NCBI GenBank assembly: GCA_028284345.1
Contig: JANQRY010000003.1
Span: 434,001-498,000, forward strand
DNA length: 64,000 bases
Direction: 5' to 3'
Origin: Hyphococcus sp.
GTDB lineage: Bacteria; Pseudomonadota; Alphaproteobacteria; Caulobacterales; Parvularculaceae
The notes beneath the pieces are model-generated. The model had not been told where the DNA came from. It ran no database searches and was given only the letters and a program-made list of their open reading frames with translations. Both the position numbers and the translations under genes were made by a program. Below, piece after piece: positions 43,658-54,212 of the stretch (its first letter is position 1; each line of letters begins with the position of its first letter).

Positions 43658-45952
43658 TTGCCCCGCATCCGCCCCATCGCGCGATACGCCCTCACCGCCG
43701 CGCTGACCGGGGCGGCGACGCCGTTCGCGCCGGCCGCGCTGGCGCAAGGGAACGCCGCCGACGCCTTCGGCGTCGAGGCCGACGAGACGGAAGAAATTCT
43801 TTTCGAAGCCGACACCGTCTATCGCGACCGCGACGACGCGCCCATTGTCGCAGAGGGCGACGTGCGCGCCTTTTTCGGCGAGCGCTATCTGCGCGCGGAC
43901 AGGCTGACTTACGATCCAGCGACCGACGTGGTGGTCGCCGAAGGCAATGTCTCGATCACCGACGAAGATCTCGAAACCGTCTTCGCCGGCCGCGTCGTTA
44001 TCTCCGGCGACCTCCGCGACGGCATTGCGGAGAATTTTTCGGCCCTTCTGGTCGACAACGCCCGCCTCGCCGCCGACAGCGCCGTGCAGGAACAGGGTGC
44101 GCGCACGCGCCTTAGTCGCGCCGTCTATACGGCTTGCAATGTCTGCGACAGCGACGGCGAGGCAAAAATCCCAACATGGCGGATTAAGTCCCTGCGGGTG
44201 ACGCGCGATGTGGAGCGCAGGGTCGTGCGGTTTCATCACGCCTTTTTCGAACTGAAGGGCGTGCCTATTCTGTATACGCCCTTTCTGCAGGGGCCCGACC
44301 CGAGCGTCGAACGCCAATCGGGTTTTCTGACCCCGCGGGTCGGCGCCTCAAGCCGGCTCGGATTTAATTTCGAACTGCCCTATTATTTTGCGCTGTCGAA
44401 TTCCGAAGACGCGACCTTCTATCCGAAATATACGGCCGAAGACGGGATTTTGTGGCAGGGCGAATACCGCCGACGGCTCAAAAACGGCTACCATGTCTTT
44501 CAGGGCGGGCTCATCGACGGGCCGAACCAGCCGGAACCCGATCCGCCGGCCCCGGGCCGGTCGCCAATCGAATCGACCCCCGGCGTGCGCTGGCATCTGT
44601 TCGGCCGCGGCTATCAGGAATTCGGCGATCACTGGCGCGCGAGCTACGACGTGGAGCGCATTTCGGACCGGGAGTATCTGCGTCAGTACGACGTGAGGCG
44701 GCGCGGCGATATCAGCCAGCAGCTCAATCGCGGCGCGACCAACCAGTTGCGCTCTAATTTCCGACTAGCGCGCGGCGGAGACGAGTCGCGCCTGACCATC
44801 GACACTTATCTGTTTCAGGGCTTGCGCGAACAGGACGATTCCTCAACGACGCCTTACGTCCTGCCGCTGATTGATTATCAGCACCGCTTCAGCAAACTCG
44901 CCGGCGGCAACGCGACGGTCAACGCCAATATCGCATCCATTTACCGCACCGCCGGCACCGATTCTCAGCGTTTCACGGCAGCGGCGAACTGGGACCGCGA
45001 CATCATCACCCCGGGCGGGTACCGGTTTCATTTATTCGCCGAGGCGCGCGGCGATGTCTTTTTTTACCAGGACCTCGACGAAGGCACGGAGATCTGTTCC
45101 GACCCGACTGCAACCTGCGCGTCCGACTTTCCCGGCCTTGCAAATGGCGAGGAGACCGACGTCGTGGCGCGCTTCGCGCCGACCGTTGGCGCGGAATGGT
45201 CGTATCCGCTCGCCCGCGAAGTCGGCGGCGCGCGCTTGATTCTTGAACCGCGCGTTCAGCTTGTGGCCAGCCCGGCGGGGCTCAATGATGCGGAAATCGT
45301 CAACGAAGACTCCCAGAGCATCGAGTTCGATTACGCCGGTCTTTTCGATTACAACAAGGCGACCGGCTATGACGCGTTCGAGGACGGCCAGCGCGCCAAT
45401 ATCGGCGTCGCCGCATCCGCCGTATGGCCGAACGGCATTGAACTGGAAGGTTCCGTCGGACGGCAATTTCGCATCCAGTCGACAAACGCCTTTGATGCCT
45501 CATCGGGCCTTGGCGAGAAATCCTCGGATTTCGTCGGCAGCTTGAATCTCCGTTACAAGAATATCTTCGGCGTTGAAAACCGCTTCCGTATCGACGGCGA
45601 AGGCGGCAGCTTGGCCCGCGCCGAATCCCTCGCCTATTTCAGGGCGGGACCGCTCCGGGGCAATCTCGCTTACGTCCGCCTCAACGAGGAAAACGTCAAC
45701 GCCAACCTCATCCGCCGAGAGGAGCTGACGGCAAGCGGACGATTGCGCATCGCCAGACATTGGTCGGTTGGCGGCGCCTGGCGTTTGGACCTTGAGCGTG
45801 ATCGCACCATCCGTCAGGATTTCACCATCGGTTACAGCGACGAATGCTCGACCTTCGCGGTCACCTATCGCCGGGACCGCACGCGCACGACGAACCTTGA
45901 GCCCGACGAGGCGTTCCTGCTGACCTTCACCCTGAAATCCCTGGTTCAGTAG
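43658..45952 (+). CDS. lptD: LPS-assembly outer-membrane protein LptD
   Basis: A 764-residue outer-membrane translocon. After a signal peptide (ALTAALTGAATPFAPAALAQ) comes an OstA/LptA-like domain (about 30-130) and a large barrel. Start TTG 43658 is set by CAGGAG five bases before and by the signal peptide. It follows lptG by 123 bases. Its Cys pairs are only partly visible (TACNVCDSDG, and ICSDPTATCAS); disulfide maturation as in E. coli is plausible. The partner LptE is not in the window. Confidence 0.95.
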   Translation: MPRIRPIARYALTAALTGAATPFAPAALAQGNAADAFGVEADETEEILFEADTVYRDRDDAPIVAEGDVRAFFGERYLRADRLTYDPATDVVVAEGNVSITDEDLETVFAGRVVISGDLRDGIAENFSALLVDNARLAADSAVQEQGARTRLSRAVYTACNVCDSDGEAKIPTWRIKSLRVTRDVERRVVRFHHAFFELKGVPILYTPFLQGPDPSVERQSGFLTPRVGASSRLGFNFELPYYFALSNSEDATFYPKYTAEDGILWQGEYRRRLKNGYHVFQGGLIDGPNQPEPDPPAPGRSPIESTPGVRWHLFGRGYQEFGDHWRASYDVERISDREYLRQYDVRRRGDISQQLNRGATNQLRSNFRLARGGDESRLTIDTYLFQGLREQDDSSTTPYVLPLIDYQHRFSKLAGGNATVNANIASIYRTAGTDSQRFTAAANWDRDIITPGGYRFHLFAEARGDVFFYQDLDEGTEICSDPTATCASDFPGLANGEETDVVARFAPTVGAEWSYPLAREVGGARLILEPRVQLVASPAGLNDAEIVNEDSQSIEFDYAGLFDYNKATGYDAFEDGQRANIGVAASAVWPNGIELEGSVGRQFRIQSTNAFDASSGLGEKSSDFVGSLNLRYKNIFGVENRFRIDGEGGSLARAESLAYFRAGPLRGNLAYVRLNEENVNANLIRREELTASGRLRIARHWSVGGAWRLDLERDRTIRQDFTIGYSDECSTFAVTYRRDRTRTTNLEPDEAFLLTFTLKSLVQ

Positions 45953-46096
45953 GGCGGACCGGGCGGCGTTGGCGCGGGCGGAGAAATGGCCTATTTTTCG
46001 TCACGCTTTTGGCCTAGAACCCCCGTCTGCGGCGCTGGCCCGCGGCTAGGCCGCCGGGTCGCGAGGCTGAAACGGAAAGCATCATACGGGACGACT

Positions 46097-47416
46097 GTGA
46101 AGCGTTTTATTCCAGCATTTTCAATTCTCTGCGCTGCTGTTTTCACAATGGCCACCGCCGCGCAGGAGGCCGCGCCTGAAGCCGCCGGGCCGCCGTCAAG
46201 CGACGAGGTGATCGCGCAATCGGGCCTGCCGGCCGAAAAGGTCGCCGCCGTCGTCGATGACAAGGTCGTCACCACCTATGACGTGCGCCAGCGCATGCTG
46301 CTCGCCCTTATCTCCTCCGGCGGACGGATCCCGCGCGAGGCCTTGCCGCAGTTGCAGCAGCAATCCCTGAACGAACTGATTCAGGAAAAGCTTAAGATCA
46401 AGGAAACCGAGAAATACGAGATGAAATTCTCGGACCGGGATTTTCAGAACGAACTTGTGGGCATGGCGGCGCAGTTCAACCTGTCGAGCCGGGAACTGGT
46501 CGAGGCGCTCAACCAGCAGGGCGTGTCAGAAAGAAGCCTGCGGCAACAGATCCAGGCCAACGCGCTCTGGCCAGAACTCGTGCAAGGGCGCTATCGCGAC
46601 CGGGTGCGCGTCAGCGACGACGAGATTGAGGATACGATGTCGCGCATGCGCGAGGACGCAAGCCTCGATCAGTTTCTGATTTCCGAACTCTGCATTCCCG
46701 TCGATGACCCTTCGAAAGCGCAGCAATATTATCAGGGCGGTTTGCAACTGATCGAACAGATGCGCCGCGGCGTTCCCTTCGCCGTCATCGCCCAGCAATA
46801 TTCCGCCTGCACCACGGCGGCCGTCGGCGGCGATGTCGGCTGGGTGCGCGCCGGCGAACTGGCGCCGGAGCTTGACCGCGCCGTCAAGGAACTGCCCGCC
46901 GGCGCCGTCACCAACCCGATCCCGTCCGAAGGCGCTTTCATGATCCTCGCCATTCGCGACAAGCGCGAGGCGACAGTCGCGGGCGAGCCCACCTTCACGC
47001 TCGCCTACGCATCGGCCCCGGCGTCGATGGGCGAGAACGCGGCGCGCCTCGGCTTTGAAAAACTGAAAAACGCCGACGCCTGTTCGCAGCGCGCCCTGCG
47101 CATCGATCTTGGCGAGGACATCGGCTATGCGCTGCTTGAAAACGTCACCCTCGACCAGATCGATCCGCGCTTTGCCGATTTCGTCGACGGGCTTTCCCGA
47201 GGCGATCTGATGCCGGTGATCACGGCCGACGGCGCCTATCATACGGCCTATGTCTGCGACAAAGATGAAGGGCTTGGCCTGCCGTCGCGCGAGACCCTTG
47301 AGAGCCGCATCATGCAACGGCAATTGTCGCGCATCAGCCAGCAATATCTGCGCGATCTGGAACGCCGGGCGGCGATCGACATACGCCTCAAAACCCCGAT
47401 CGACGTCGAGGGCTAG
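46097..47416 (+). CDS. surA: Periplasmic chaperone / peptidyl-prolyl isomerase SurA-like
   Basis: A 439-residue periplasmic protein. A signal peptide (FSILCAAVFTMATAAQ) precedes the SurA N-terminal chaperone part (about 50-190) and a single parvulin domain (about 195-295, with GGDVGWVRAGELAPELD). E. coli SurA has two parvulin domains. GTG 46097 with GGGA before it is chosen. Its place after lptD fits a chaperone for outer-membrane barrels such as LptD. Confidence 0.9.
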   Translation: MKRFIPAFSILCAAVFTMATAAQEAAPEAAGPPSSDEVIAQSGLPAEKVAAVVDDKVVTTYDVRQRMLLALISSGGRIPREALPQLQQQSLNELIQEKLKIKETEKYEMKFSDRDFQNELVGMAAQFNLSSRELVEALNQQGVSERSLRQQIQANALWPELVQGRYRDRVRVSDDEIEDTMSRMREDASLDQFLISELCIPVDDPSKAQQYYQGGLQLIEQMRRGVPFAVIAQQYSACTTAAVGGDVGWVRAGELAPELDRAVKELPAGAVTNPIPSEGAFMILAIRDKREATVAGEPTFTLAYASAPASMGENAARLGFEKLKNADACSQRALRIDLGEDIGYALLENVTLDQIDPRFADFVDGLSRGDLMPVITADGAYHTAYVCDKDEGLGLPSRETLESRIMQRQLSRISQQYLRDLERRAAIDIRLKTPIDVEG

Positions 47417-47425
47417 GCCGCCGCA

Positions 47426-48430
47426 ATGACGCAAAGCGCGCCGCCGCTCGCACTGACCATGGGCGAGCCCGGCGGAATCGCCCCGGAAATCACCGAGACC
47501 GCGTGGCGAACGTTGCGCCAGACCGGGCCGGCCTTTTTCGTCATCGCCGATCCGGCGCTCTATCCCAATATCGAGACGTCGGCGATCGACAGCCCCGCCG
47601 AAGCGGCGACGGTTTTTCCGAGCGCGCTGCCGGTGCTGCCGCTGAACGGCGCCGTCAACGCGAAAACAGGATGCGCGTCAGCGGAAACCGCGCCGGCCGT
47701 CATCGACAGTATCGAACGCGCGGTTACATTGGCGTTATCGGGCGCGGCGCGCGGCGTCGTCACCAATCCGATCCAGAAATCAGCGCTTCTTGCATCCGGG
47801 TTCGCCTTTCCGGGGCATACGGAGTTTCTGGACGCCCTCACGGCCGACGCGCCGGCGCCTACAGATGCGCCGCGGGGCGCCGTGATGATGCTCGCCGGTC
47901 CGCAATTGCGCGCCGTTCCCGTGACCGTTCATCAGTCCGTCGTCGACGCCATAAAATCCTTGCGCCCGGATTTGATCATCCGCACCGCGCGCATCATCGC
48001 TGACGCCCTGAACCGCGATTTCGGAATCGCAGCCCCGCGGCTCGCGGTTTCGGGGCTCAACCCCCATGCGGGCGAAGCCGGCGCCCTCGGCGCGGAAGAC
48101 GCCATGATCATTGCCCCCGCTGTCGATGCGCTGCGGGAGATGGGCGTCGACGTCGTCGGGCCCTTGCCGGCGGACACCATGTTTCACGACGAGGCGCGCG
48201 CGCGCTATGACGCCGCCCTCTGCATGCTCCACGATCAGGCGTTGATCCCCGCAAAAACGCTCGCCTTTCACGAGGCTGTCAACGTCACGCTTGGCTTGCC
48301 CATTGTGAGAACCTCGCCTGACCACGGGACAGCGCTCACCATCGCCGGGCAAGGCGCCGCGCGCGCCGACAGCCTGATCGCCGCCATACGCCTCGCCGAT
48401 GACATGGCCGCCCGCAGGCGCGCCCGGTGA
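47426..48430 (+). CDS. pdxA: 4-hydroxythreonine-4-phosphate dehydrogenase
   Basis: A 334-residue NAD-dependent enzyme of pyridoxal phosphate synthesis. Signatures: [35 protein letters not shown], and metal-binding [14 protein letters not shown]. It lies nine bases after surA and overlaps rsmA by four, the usual surA-pdxA-rsmA order. Confidence 0.96.
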   Translation: MTQSAPPLALTMGEPGGIAPEITETAWRTLRQTGPAFFVIADPALYPNIETSAIDSPAEAATVFPSALPVLPLNGAVNAKTGCASAETAPAVIDSIERAVTLALSGAARGVVTNPIQKSALLASGFAFPGHTEFLDALTADAPAPTDAPRGAVMMLAGPQLRAVPVTVHQSVVDAIKSLRPDLIIRTARIIADALNRDFGIAAPRLAVSGLNPHAGEAGALGAEDAMIIAPAVDALREMGVDVVGPLPADTMFHDEARARYDAALCMLHDQALIPAKTLAFHEAVNVTLGLPIVRTSPDHGTALTIAGQGAARADSLIAAIRLADDMAARRRAR

Positions 48431-49242
48431 GCGAGCCGCCGCCGCTACGCGACGTCATTGAGGCGCACGGTCTTGGCGCGAAAAAGTCCCTCGGCCAGCA
48501 TTTTCTGCTCGATCTCAATCTCACGGCGAAGATCGCCCGGGCCGCGGACATTCGCGACGGCGACGCCGTGCTTGAAATCGGGCCGGGGCCCGGCGGGCTG
48601 ACGCGGGCGCTCCTCGCCGCCGGCGCGCGCGTTACGGCGATTGAGCGCGACGCCCGCTGCATTAACGCCCTTGAAGACCTCAGCGCCTATTATCCGGACC
48701 AGCTGACCGTGATCGAGGCGGACGCGCTGCAGGCGGATGAAACCGCCTTGCTGGGGGCGAACGTCCCGGCGAAAATCGTCGCCAACCTTCCCTACAACAT
48801 CTCGACCGAACTGCTGATCAAATGGCTGAAAGCGGGGCCGGGCCTTTGGGCGTCCATGACGCTGATGTTTCAAAAAGAAGTCGCCGACCGCATTGTCGCC
48901 GCGCCCGGATCAAAAACCTACGGCCGCCTCTCCGTCATCGCACAGGCGGCGTCGCAACCGTCTCGCGCTTTCAACCTGCCGGCCCGCGCTTTCACGCCGC
49001 CGCCGAAAGTCGATTCGACCGTTGTGACGTTTTCACCCGCCGCCGGCCCGTGCAACCTCGCCGCCCTCGAACGGGTTACCGCGGCCGCCTTCGGTCAGCG
49101 CCGCAAGATGCTGCGCTCGTCCCTGAAACCCGTCTTTGTGGAGCAGCTTGAACCGGTCCTGGCGAGCGCCGGCGTCGCGCCGACAATGCGCGTGGAAGAC
49201 GTCAGCGTCGCGCAGTTCATGGCGCTCGCGGACGCGCTCTAA
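48427..49242 (+). CDS. rsmA: 16S rRNA dimethyladenosine transferase
   Basis: A 271-residue methyltransferase that dimethylates two adjacent adenines near the 3' end of 16S rRNA (KsgA). AdoMet motif [13 protein letters not shown] and catalytic [10 protein letters not shown] are intact, and the C-terminal domain is full length. GTG 48427 overlaps the pdxA stop. It ends seven bases before the convergent cupin gene. Confidence 0.96.
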   Translation: MSEPPPLRDVIEAHGLGAKKSLGQHFLLDLNLTAKIARAADIRDGDAVLEIGPGPGGLTRALLAAGARVTAIERDARCINALEDLSAYYPDQLTVIEADALQADETALLGANVPAKIVANLPYNISTELLIKWLKAGPGLWASMTLMFQKEVADRIVAAPGSKTYGRLSVIAQAASQPSRAFNLPARAFTPPPKVDSTVVTFSPAAGPCNLAALERVTAAAFGQRRKMLRSSLKPVFVEQLEPVLASAGVAPTMRVEDVSVAQFMALADAL

Positions 49243-49249
49243 GACCGGT

Positions 49250-49786
49250 TCATCCCGCATCAATCAAAATTGCAACCAGCAACGCCGTCTCTTCCCCGTG
49301 ATTGACCCAGGCATGGTTGGTTGCGCGCTGGATGACGACGTCGCCGGGCTTCATCGCCGTCGCTTCGCCGTCGTCGAGGAGAAGATCGACGGCGCCTTTT
49401 ACCAGGATGATCACGTCCAACGTTTCGGTTTTGTGCATCATGGGATGGCGCGCGGTATCGACCCGCGCATGCGCCGCGCCGACCATAGCGAAACCGAACG
49501 CGGCGGCCGCCTCTTTTTCCTCCGGCGTGCGGCCGTCATCCTCCGGCGCGACGGTGAACCATCGGACTTTCACGGCGCCTTTCGCCGGTTCAAGGCGCAA
49601 GTCCTCGACTTTCAGCTTGTCGGTCGCGTCGTAAAGCTGGCCCGGATCGAGATCGGCGGTCCAGATTTCCGCAAGGCCCGCTTCTTCCACGGCGGTTATT
49701 TTCGCCGCCTCGCCGTCAATCAGGATGCGCGAGCGGCCGCCCTTGTCGTTGTCGGTGACGACGCGGCGGAGCGCCGACCAGTCCAA
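49250..49786 (-). CDS. Cupin-domain protein
   Basis: A 178-residue protein with a C-terminal cupin barrel. The first motif is HPMMHKTETLDVIILVKG and the second GDVVIQRATNHAWVN, giving a metal-binding His/Glu set. The N-terminal half has no recognised domain. Similar proteins are annotated only as cupins. It follows the lipoprotein gene by four bases, so the two may be co-transcribed. Confidence 0.85.
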   Translation of the reverse strand: MDWSALRRVVTDNDKGGRSRILIDGEAAKITAVEEAGLAEIWTADLDPGQLYDATDKLKVEDLRLEPAKGAVKVRWFTVAPEDDGRTPEEKEAAAAFGFAMVGAAHARVDTARHPMMHKTETLDVIILVKGAVDLLLDDGEATAMKPGDVVIQRATNHAWVNHGEETALLVAILIDAG

Positions 49787-49790
49787 CGGG

Positions 49791-50297
49791 CTATTCCTCT
49801 CTATACTGATAAGGTTCGGGGCCGGTGAGATTGTTGATCACCGACTGCGCGTCATAGACCTCGCCGTCTTCCGGCGCATCGCCGGACCCCATCAGCACTT
49901 CCATGCGGGCGGTGTAAAACTCCTGCGCGCCGACGCGGCCGAGATCGGCGCCGACGCCAACGCCGACGGACGAGCGCCGGCCGTAAGAACTCGACCCGAA
50001 CCCCGTGCCGACGGAAACGCCGCCCCGCTCTTCGCCGGCGAGGTCGCGACCCGTTACCCGAAACCAGTCATATCCGTTCTGCACCGCCAGTTCCGCGGCG
50101 CGACGCAACGCATAGTCCTCGACAAGTTCCGGCGGCATGCCGCCCGATCCCTGATAGGTAATGCGATAGCGGTCATCCTCGATCCGCTGTTCGGCGTAAC
50201 CAAACCCTTTTTCGTCCGCCGGACCATAGACGGCGGGACCGGTGGCGGCGCAGGCGGCGAGCGCCAGCGCGGCGGCGGCAAAAGCAATCAGGCGCAT
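49791..50297 (-). CDS. Lipoprotein of the CC0125/CC1285 family
   Basis: A 168-residue lipoprotein: lipobox ALAACAA, then PPELVEDYALRRAAELAVQ and NGYDWFRVTGRD, which mark this alphaproteobacterial family, and a Gly/Ser-rich middle. Function is unknown. ATG 50297 gives the signal peptide directly. Co-transcribed with the cupin gene by spacing. Confidence 0.88.
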   Translation of the reverse strand: MRLIAFAAAALALAACAATGPAVYGPADEKGFGYAEQRIEDDRYRITYQGSGGMPPELVEDYALRRAAELAVQNGYDWFRVTGRDLAGEERGGVSVGTGFGSSSYGRRSSVGVGVGADLGRVGAQEFYTARMEVLMGSGDAPEDGEVYDAQSVINNLTGPEPYQYREE

Positions 50298-50378
50298 CGA
50301 AAGGCTCCCTTAAAAAACTGGCGCGGAGTCTATCACGCAGGGCGCAAATGGCAATTTTTCAGAAAGCACATACGTCCG

Positions 50379-51770
50379 CTAGACAACGTCGCCGCCGTGA
50401 GAACTCAACCCCGCAAGAATGGCGGGAACATCGAATAAGGAAGCATAATCCACTTCCGTACAAAGATTGCGCTGTTCGTCCGGATCGTCCTGACGGTTAA
50501 ACAGCAATGACGGCCTTTCGTTTTCATTCAGGACAAGCTTCCAGTCCTTGCTTAGAAACATCCTGTCGTTTTCATATTGTCCAAAGATGATTTCTCTGTG
50601 CTCAGCGGCGGGTTCGAACATCTGTTTAGCAAAGGACCGCCCCCCGAAACTCGGCGCACCGGCCAGTTTGGCAAGATCCACGAGGGTCGGTCCGACATCC
50701 ATTAACTCGATAAGGGCGTTGCTCTTAGCTGATCTAACGGTGTCGGACATCGCTTCTGCAGGCTTGACGACGAGAGGAACACGCGCAGCGCCATCCAGAA
50801 ACACCTTCTTCCGAAGCAGCCCCCAGTCGCCATTCATTTCTCCATGATCAGATGTGAACAAGATTACTGTGTTTTCGTACAGATTTTTCTGTTTCAGCAA
50901 ATCGACGATTTCACCGATCAGATCGTCGATAAGGCGAACTCCGCCAGCATAATTGGCGCGCAACGCCGCGATCTCGACGCTTGTCAAATGCAGGTTTTCC
51001 GGACACTCCGTTGAAATAAGCTCCTGTAGCACGCCCGGCGCGCCGCCTACAGTTTCAGGCCGGGCTGTCGCCGGCGGCATATCGTTCGGACTGAACATCG
51101 AAGCATAGGGCTCCGGCGCGTCGTAGGGCTCGTGCGGTCCGGGAAAACTAAGCCAGCAGAAAAACGGCCGCTCCTCGTTGTATGTTTCAAGAAATTGCTT
51201 GGCGCGCCTCGCAACGTAGGTGTCGTAGTAGTGCTCGTATCCTAGCGGCGACGGTCGGACTAAATTGTTCTTTGTGTTGCGGGCTTCAATATCATCTCGA
51301 AATGCGTCAAGCAGCCCAAGACGCGCCCAGTATTCAGAGAGATGCGTACGTGTTCGCCGGCTTTGCCGGGGCCCGTGTGTTTCGTTGATTGTCTCGAACC
51401 CGATTTTACGCAACAATGGTTCGGCGGCAATTAAGTCAGTTGAACGCGTCAGATGCGTTTTCCCGAATACCGCCATATGATATCCGGCGCTGCGAAAACT
51501 ATTTGTCCAGGTCGGTCGCTCAAAGTCGTTTAATATTGGCGACTTGTTTGATGTCACACCGCTCTGATGAGGATACAGTCCATAATGCAGCGCCGCCCGC
51601 GCCGGCACGCATTGCGGCGAGTTTGTGTAACAATTGGCGAAACAGACGCCATCCGCGGCAATAGCATTAAGGGCCGGCGTTTGGAAGCCTCGCGCCATTG
51701 GCCCTGCGGCGTCGGCGCGATGCTGATCAGTCATGATGAAAAGTACGTTCGGGCTGTGAAGACTGGGCAT
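50379..51770 (-). CDS. Sulfatase (type I, formylglycine-dependent)
   Basis: A 463-residue alkaline-phosphatase-fold hydrolase. Metal Asp D15 in IMTDQ, the C54-V-P-A-R activation motif whose Cys is oxidised to formylglycine, and SDHGEMNGDWGL are all present. No signal peptide is seen, and no formylglycine-generating enzyme gene is nearby. The target may be a sulfated polysaccharide or aryl sulfate. Its DNA is more AT-rich than the flanks in places (hand count 26 G+C of 60 at 50821-50880), hinting at transfer. No good ribosome site precedes the ATG. Confidence 0.9.
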   Translation of the reverse strand: MPSLHSPNVLFIMTDQHRADAAGPMARGFQTPALNAIAADGVCFANCYTNSPQCVPARAALHYGLYPHQSGVTSNKSPILNDFERPTWTNSFRSAGYHMAVFGKTHLTRSTDLIAAEPLLRKIGFETINETHGPRQSRRTRTHLSEYWARLGLLDAFRDDIEARNTKNNLVRPSPLGYEHYYDTYVARRAKQFLETYNEERPFFCWLSFPGPHEPYDAPEPYASMFSPNDMPPATARPETVGGAPGVLQELISTECPENLHLTSVEIAALRANYAGGVRLIDDLIGEIVDLLKQKNLYENTVILFTSDHGEMNGDWGLLRKKVFLDGAARVPLVVKPAEAMSDTVRSAKSNALIELMDVGPTLVDLAKLAGAPSFGGRSFAKQMFEPAAEHREIIFGQYENDRMFLSKDWKLVLNENERPSLLFNRQDDPDEQRNLCTEVDYASLFDVPAILAGLSSHGGDVV

Positions 51771-51993
51771 TCTTTGTCCAAGGCAATGTTATCAAAGGCC
51801 CAATCAGACCTGTTCGACCAGAGAAATAAAGCCCTCCTGTTCTTTCGACAAGTTTTTACAGAATTCACGCATCCGTCAATATAATACAAACGCGCAAACG
51901 ATCTTCATGAAAGCAGGTTTCCATCGTTGTGACGGGTGTTTTTGAAGCGCGTTGTATTGCGGACTAAAATCAACCATCGCTGCTCCAACCCGC

Positions 51994-53610
51994 TCACGCC
52001 ATGCGCCCCTCAAACGCGCCTTTTTCAAACGCGTCGCGCAGTTTAAATTTCTGGATCTTGCCGGAGCCCGTAAGCGGCCAATCATCGACCCAGATCCAGA
52101 AGGCGGGCGTCTTTTGCGGAGAAAGCCGTTCACGGATGAATGTTTTGAGCGTCGCGCCGTCCGGTTTTTCGTCCCCCGCCGCGCGCATGAAGCAGGCGAC
52201 CTGTTCGCCCCATTTTTCGTCCGGCACGCCGACGACGGCGACTTCCGCGACGGCGTCATGTTCGAGCATGGCGTTTTCAATCTCGGCGGGAAAGAGGTTT
52301 TCGCCGCCGCGAATGATCATCTCCTTGACGCGGCCGGTAATCTTGACAAAGCCGCGCGCATCCATGGTGCCGAGATCGCCGGTGTGCAACCAGCCATCCT
52401 TGTCGATGGCAGTGGCGTTCGCTTCCGGATTGTCGTTATAACCGATCATCACGAGATAGCCGCGACAGCAGATTTCGCCCTGGACGCCGACGGGAACCGG
52501 CTGATTGGTCTCAGGATCGCGGATCGAAACCTCCACATTGGGCAGCGGCTGACCGATGGTTTGGGTCAAGTCTTCAAGACTGTCGTCGGGCCAGCACTGG
52601 GTGATGACGGGCGAACTTTCCGTCTGGCCGTAAAGGATCTGCACCGGCGCGCCGAGAACTTCCTTGGATCGCTTGCAAAGCTCCGGCGCTACCATGGCGC
52701 CGCCGGAGAGAATGGATTGCACCGACGACGCATCGACGCCGGCGCTCTCCGCCGCATCGTTCAGGGCGACGAGCATAGTCGGCACGCCGAAGATAAATTT
52801 CGACTTCTCCCGGGCGATCACCCGCATGATCATCTCCGGATCGAAAATCGGCGCGAGCAACATGGTGGCGCCGACGCCGAAGCCGCCCAGCACCAGAATG
52901 GCGCAACCGGTCGTGTGAAACAGCGGCATGTTGTTGATGAAAACATCGCCGGCTTTCACATTGCCGCGCGCCATGACGTCGACGCCGTTGCGCACCAGTC
53001 CGTTGTGATGGAGGAGCGCGCCTTTCGGAAAGCCGGTGGTGCCGGACGTATATTGCATCTGCACGGGGTCTGACGGTTCCGGGTCGCGCAAGCGCCCGTC
53101 CTCTTCGCCGGCGTAAAGCGCCTCATGATCGGTGAGCAATATGCGATGTTTGATGGCGGGGATGTCGTCGCAGACGGCGTCGGCGATCGCCTGCATCGGA
53201 TTGCCGCGAAAATCCGCCACGTAATAAATCGCTTCGGACCGCGACTGTTCGAGCACGTATTTGAGTTCGCGCTTCTGATAAGCGGGATTGACCGTCACCA
53301 GCGTGAGGTCCGCGAGCGCGCAAGCAAGCTCCAGCAACACCCATTCGGGGATATTGTTGGCGTAAACGGCGACGCGCGCGCCGGGCCCGTGACGTGACGC
53401 CAAGGCGCGGCCCAATCGCTCCGCGTCCTGCAAAAGCTCGGCATAGGTCCAGACCCGCCCGACAGCGCCGTCAAACCCCAGTTCCTTCATCGCGGCCCGG
53501 TCGGGCGCCGCCGCGGTCGAGGCCCGCAGCATGGCGCCGATGGTGACAGGCTCGGGCGCAGGCTCGCCCATGGCCGGGAAATAGGAGTCGGTGAGATTGA
53601 CCTCGTACAT
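51994..53610 (-). CDS. Acyl-CoA synthetase (AMP-binding)
   Basis: A 538-residue class I adenylate-forming enzyme that would activate a fatty or other carboxylic acid to its CoA ester. Motifs: QYTSGTTGFPKGALL, YGQTESSPVI, GWLHTGDLG and the catalytic Lys in PLTGSGKIQKF. ATG 53610, with AAAGGA six bases before it, is chosen; an upstream in-frame start would run into the thioesterase gene. The neighbouring thioesterase, 14 bases upstream, suggests control of an acyl-CoA pool. Confidence 0.93.
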   Translation of the reverse strand: MYEVNLTDSYFPAMGEPAPEPVTIGAMLRASTAAAPDRAAMKELGFDGAVGRVWTYAELLQDAERLGRALASRHGPGARVAVYANNIPEWVLLELACALADLTLVTVNPAYQKRELKYVLEQSRSEAIYYVADFRGNPMQAIADAVCDDIPAIKHRILLTDHEALYAGEEDGRLRDPEPSDPVQMQYTSGTTGFPKGALLHHNGLVRNGVDVMARGNVKAGDVFINNMPLFHTTGCAILVLGGFGVGATMLLAPIFDPEMIMRVIAREKSKFIFGVPTMLVALNDAAESAGVDASSVQSILSGGAMVAPELCKRSKEVLGAPVQILYGQTESSPVITQCWPDDSLEDLTQTIGQPLPNVEVSIRDPETNQPVPVGVQGEICCRGYLVMIGYNDNPEANATAIDKDGWLHTGDLGTMDARGFVKITGRVKEMIIRGGENLFPAEIENAMLEHDAVAEVAVVGVPDEKWGEQVACFMRAAGDEKPDGATLKTFIRERLSPQKTPAFWIWVDDWPLTGSGKIQKFKLRDAFEKGAFEGRMA

Positions 53611-53624
53611 GTGCGTCCTTTCTT

Positions 53625-54041
53625 TTAGGTCTTCGGCTGCAGGACAATTTGCGTCTGCGTCACCACCGCCGCGAGCTTGCCGTCGCCGCGAAAGATGTCC
53701 GTTTTCCAGACCTGAAGGGTGCGTCCCAGATTGACCGGCGTCGCGACGCCCCTCACCGTTTCTCCAACCGGCACAGGCCGCAGGAAATTCGTTTTTGATT
53801 CGATCGTCGACGTCGTCGCCCCTTCGGGCAGGTTCATAAAGGCGCCGCATCCGCCAAGATTGTCCGCAAACGCCATCATGGCCCCGCCATGGAGATTCGC
53901 CGGCAGCGTGCAATGGTCCGGCGTGACCGTCATTTCCGCCTCGATCCGGTCCCTGCCCGCATGGGTGAAATGAACCCCGATCATTTTGGCGAAGGGCGCG
54001 TTGTGTTGGTTAAAGAGTTCGGCTTTGTTTTCCTCGCCCAT
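53625..54041 (-). CDS. PaaI-family hot-dog thioesterase
   Basis: A 138-residue acyl-CoA thioesterase. The HGGAMMAFADNLGGCGAF helix motif and STIESKTNFLRPV strand are typical. ATG 54041 follows GGGAGG; the ATG at 54080 would add 13 residues. It leads a two-gene unit with the acyl-CoA synthetase and is divergent from the FAD oxidoreductase. Confidence 0.9.
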   Translation of the reverse strand: MGEENKAELFNQHNAPFAKMIGVHFTHAGRDRIEAEMTVTPDHCTLPANLHGGAMMAFADNLGGCGAFMNLPEGATTSTIESKTNFLRPVPVGETVRGVATPVNLGRTLQVWKTDIFRGDGKLAAVVTQTQIVLQPKT

Positions 54042-54212
54042 TGGCGGCGGCCTCCCGCGGCGTTTATCGTTAACGGACACGCTATCACCGGCGCGACGTC
54101 GGGTGAATTGCTATCCTCAGTTGTCCTCGTCCCGGGGTCGCCAAAGACCGGCCCGATTGTCGCCGCCTTCGCGCTCTATGACGCGGACGCGAACCAGACG
54201 GGAGAGAGAGCC

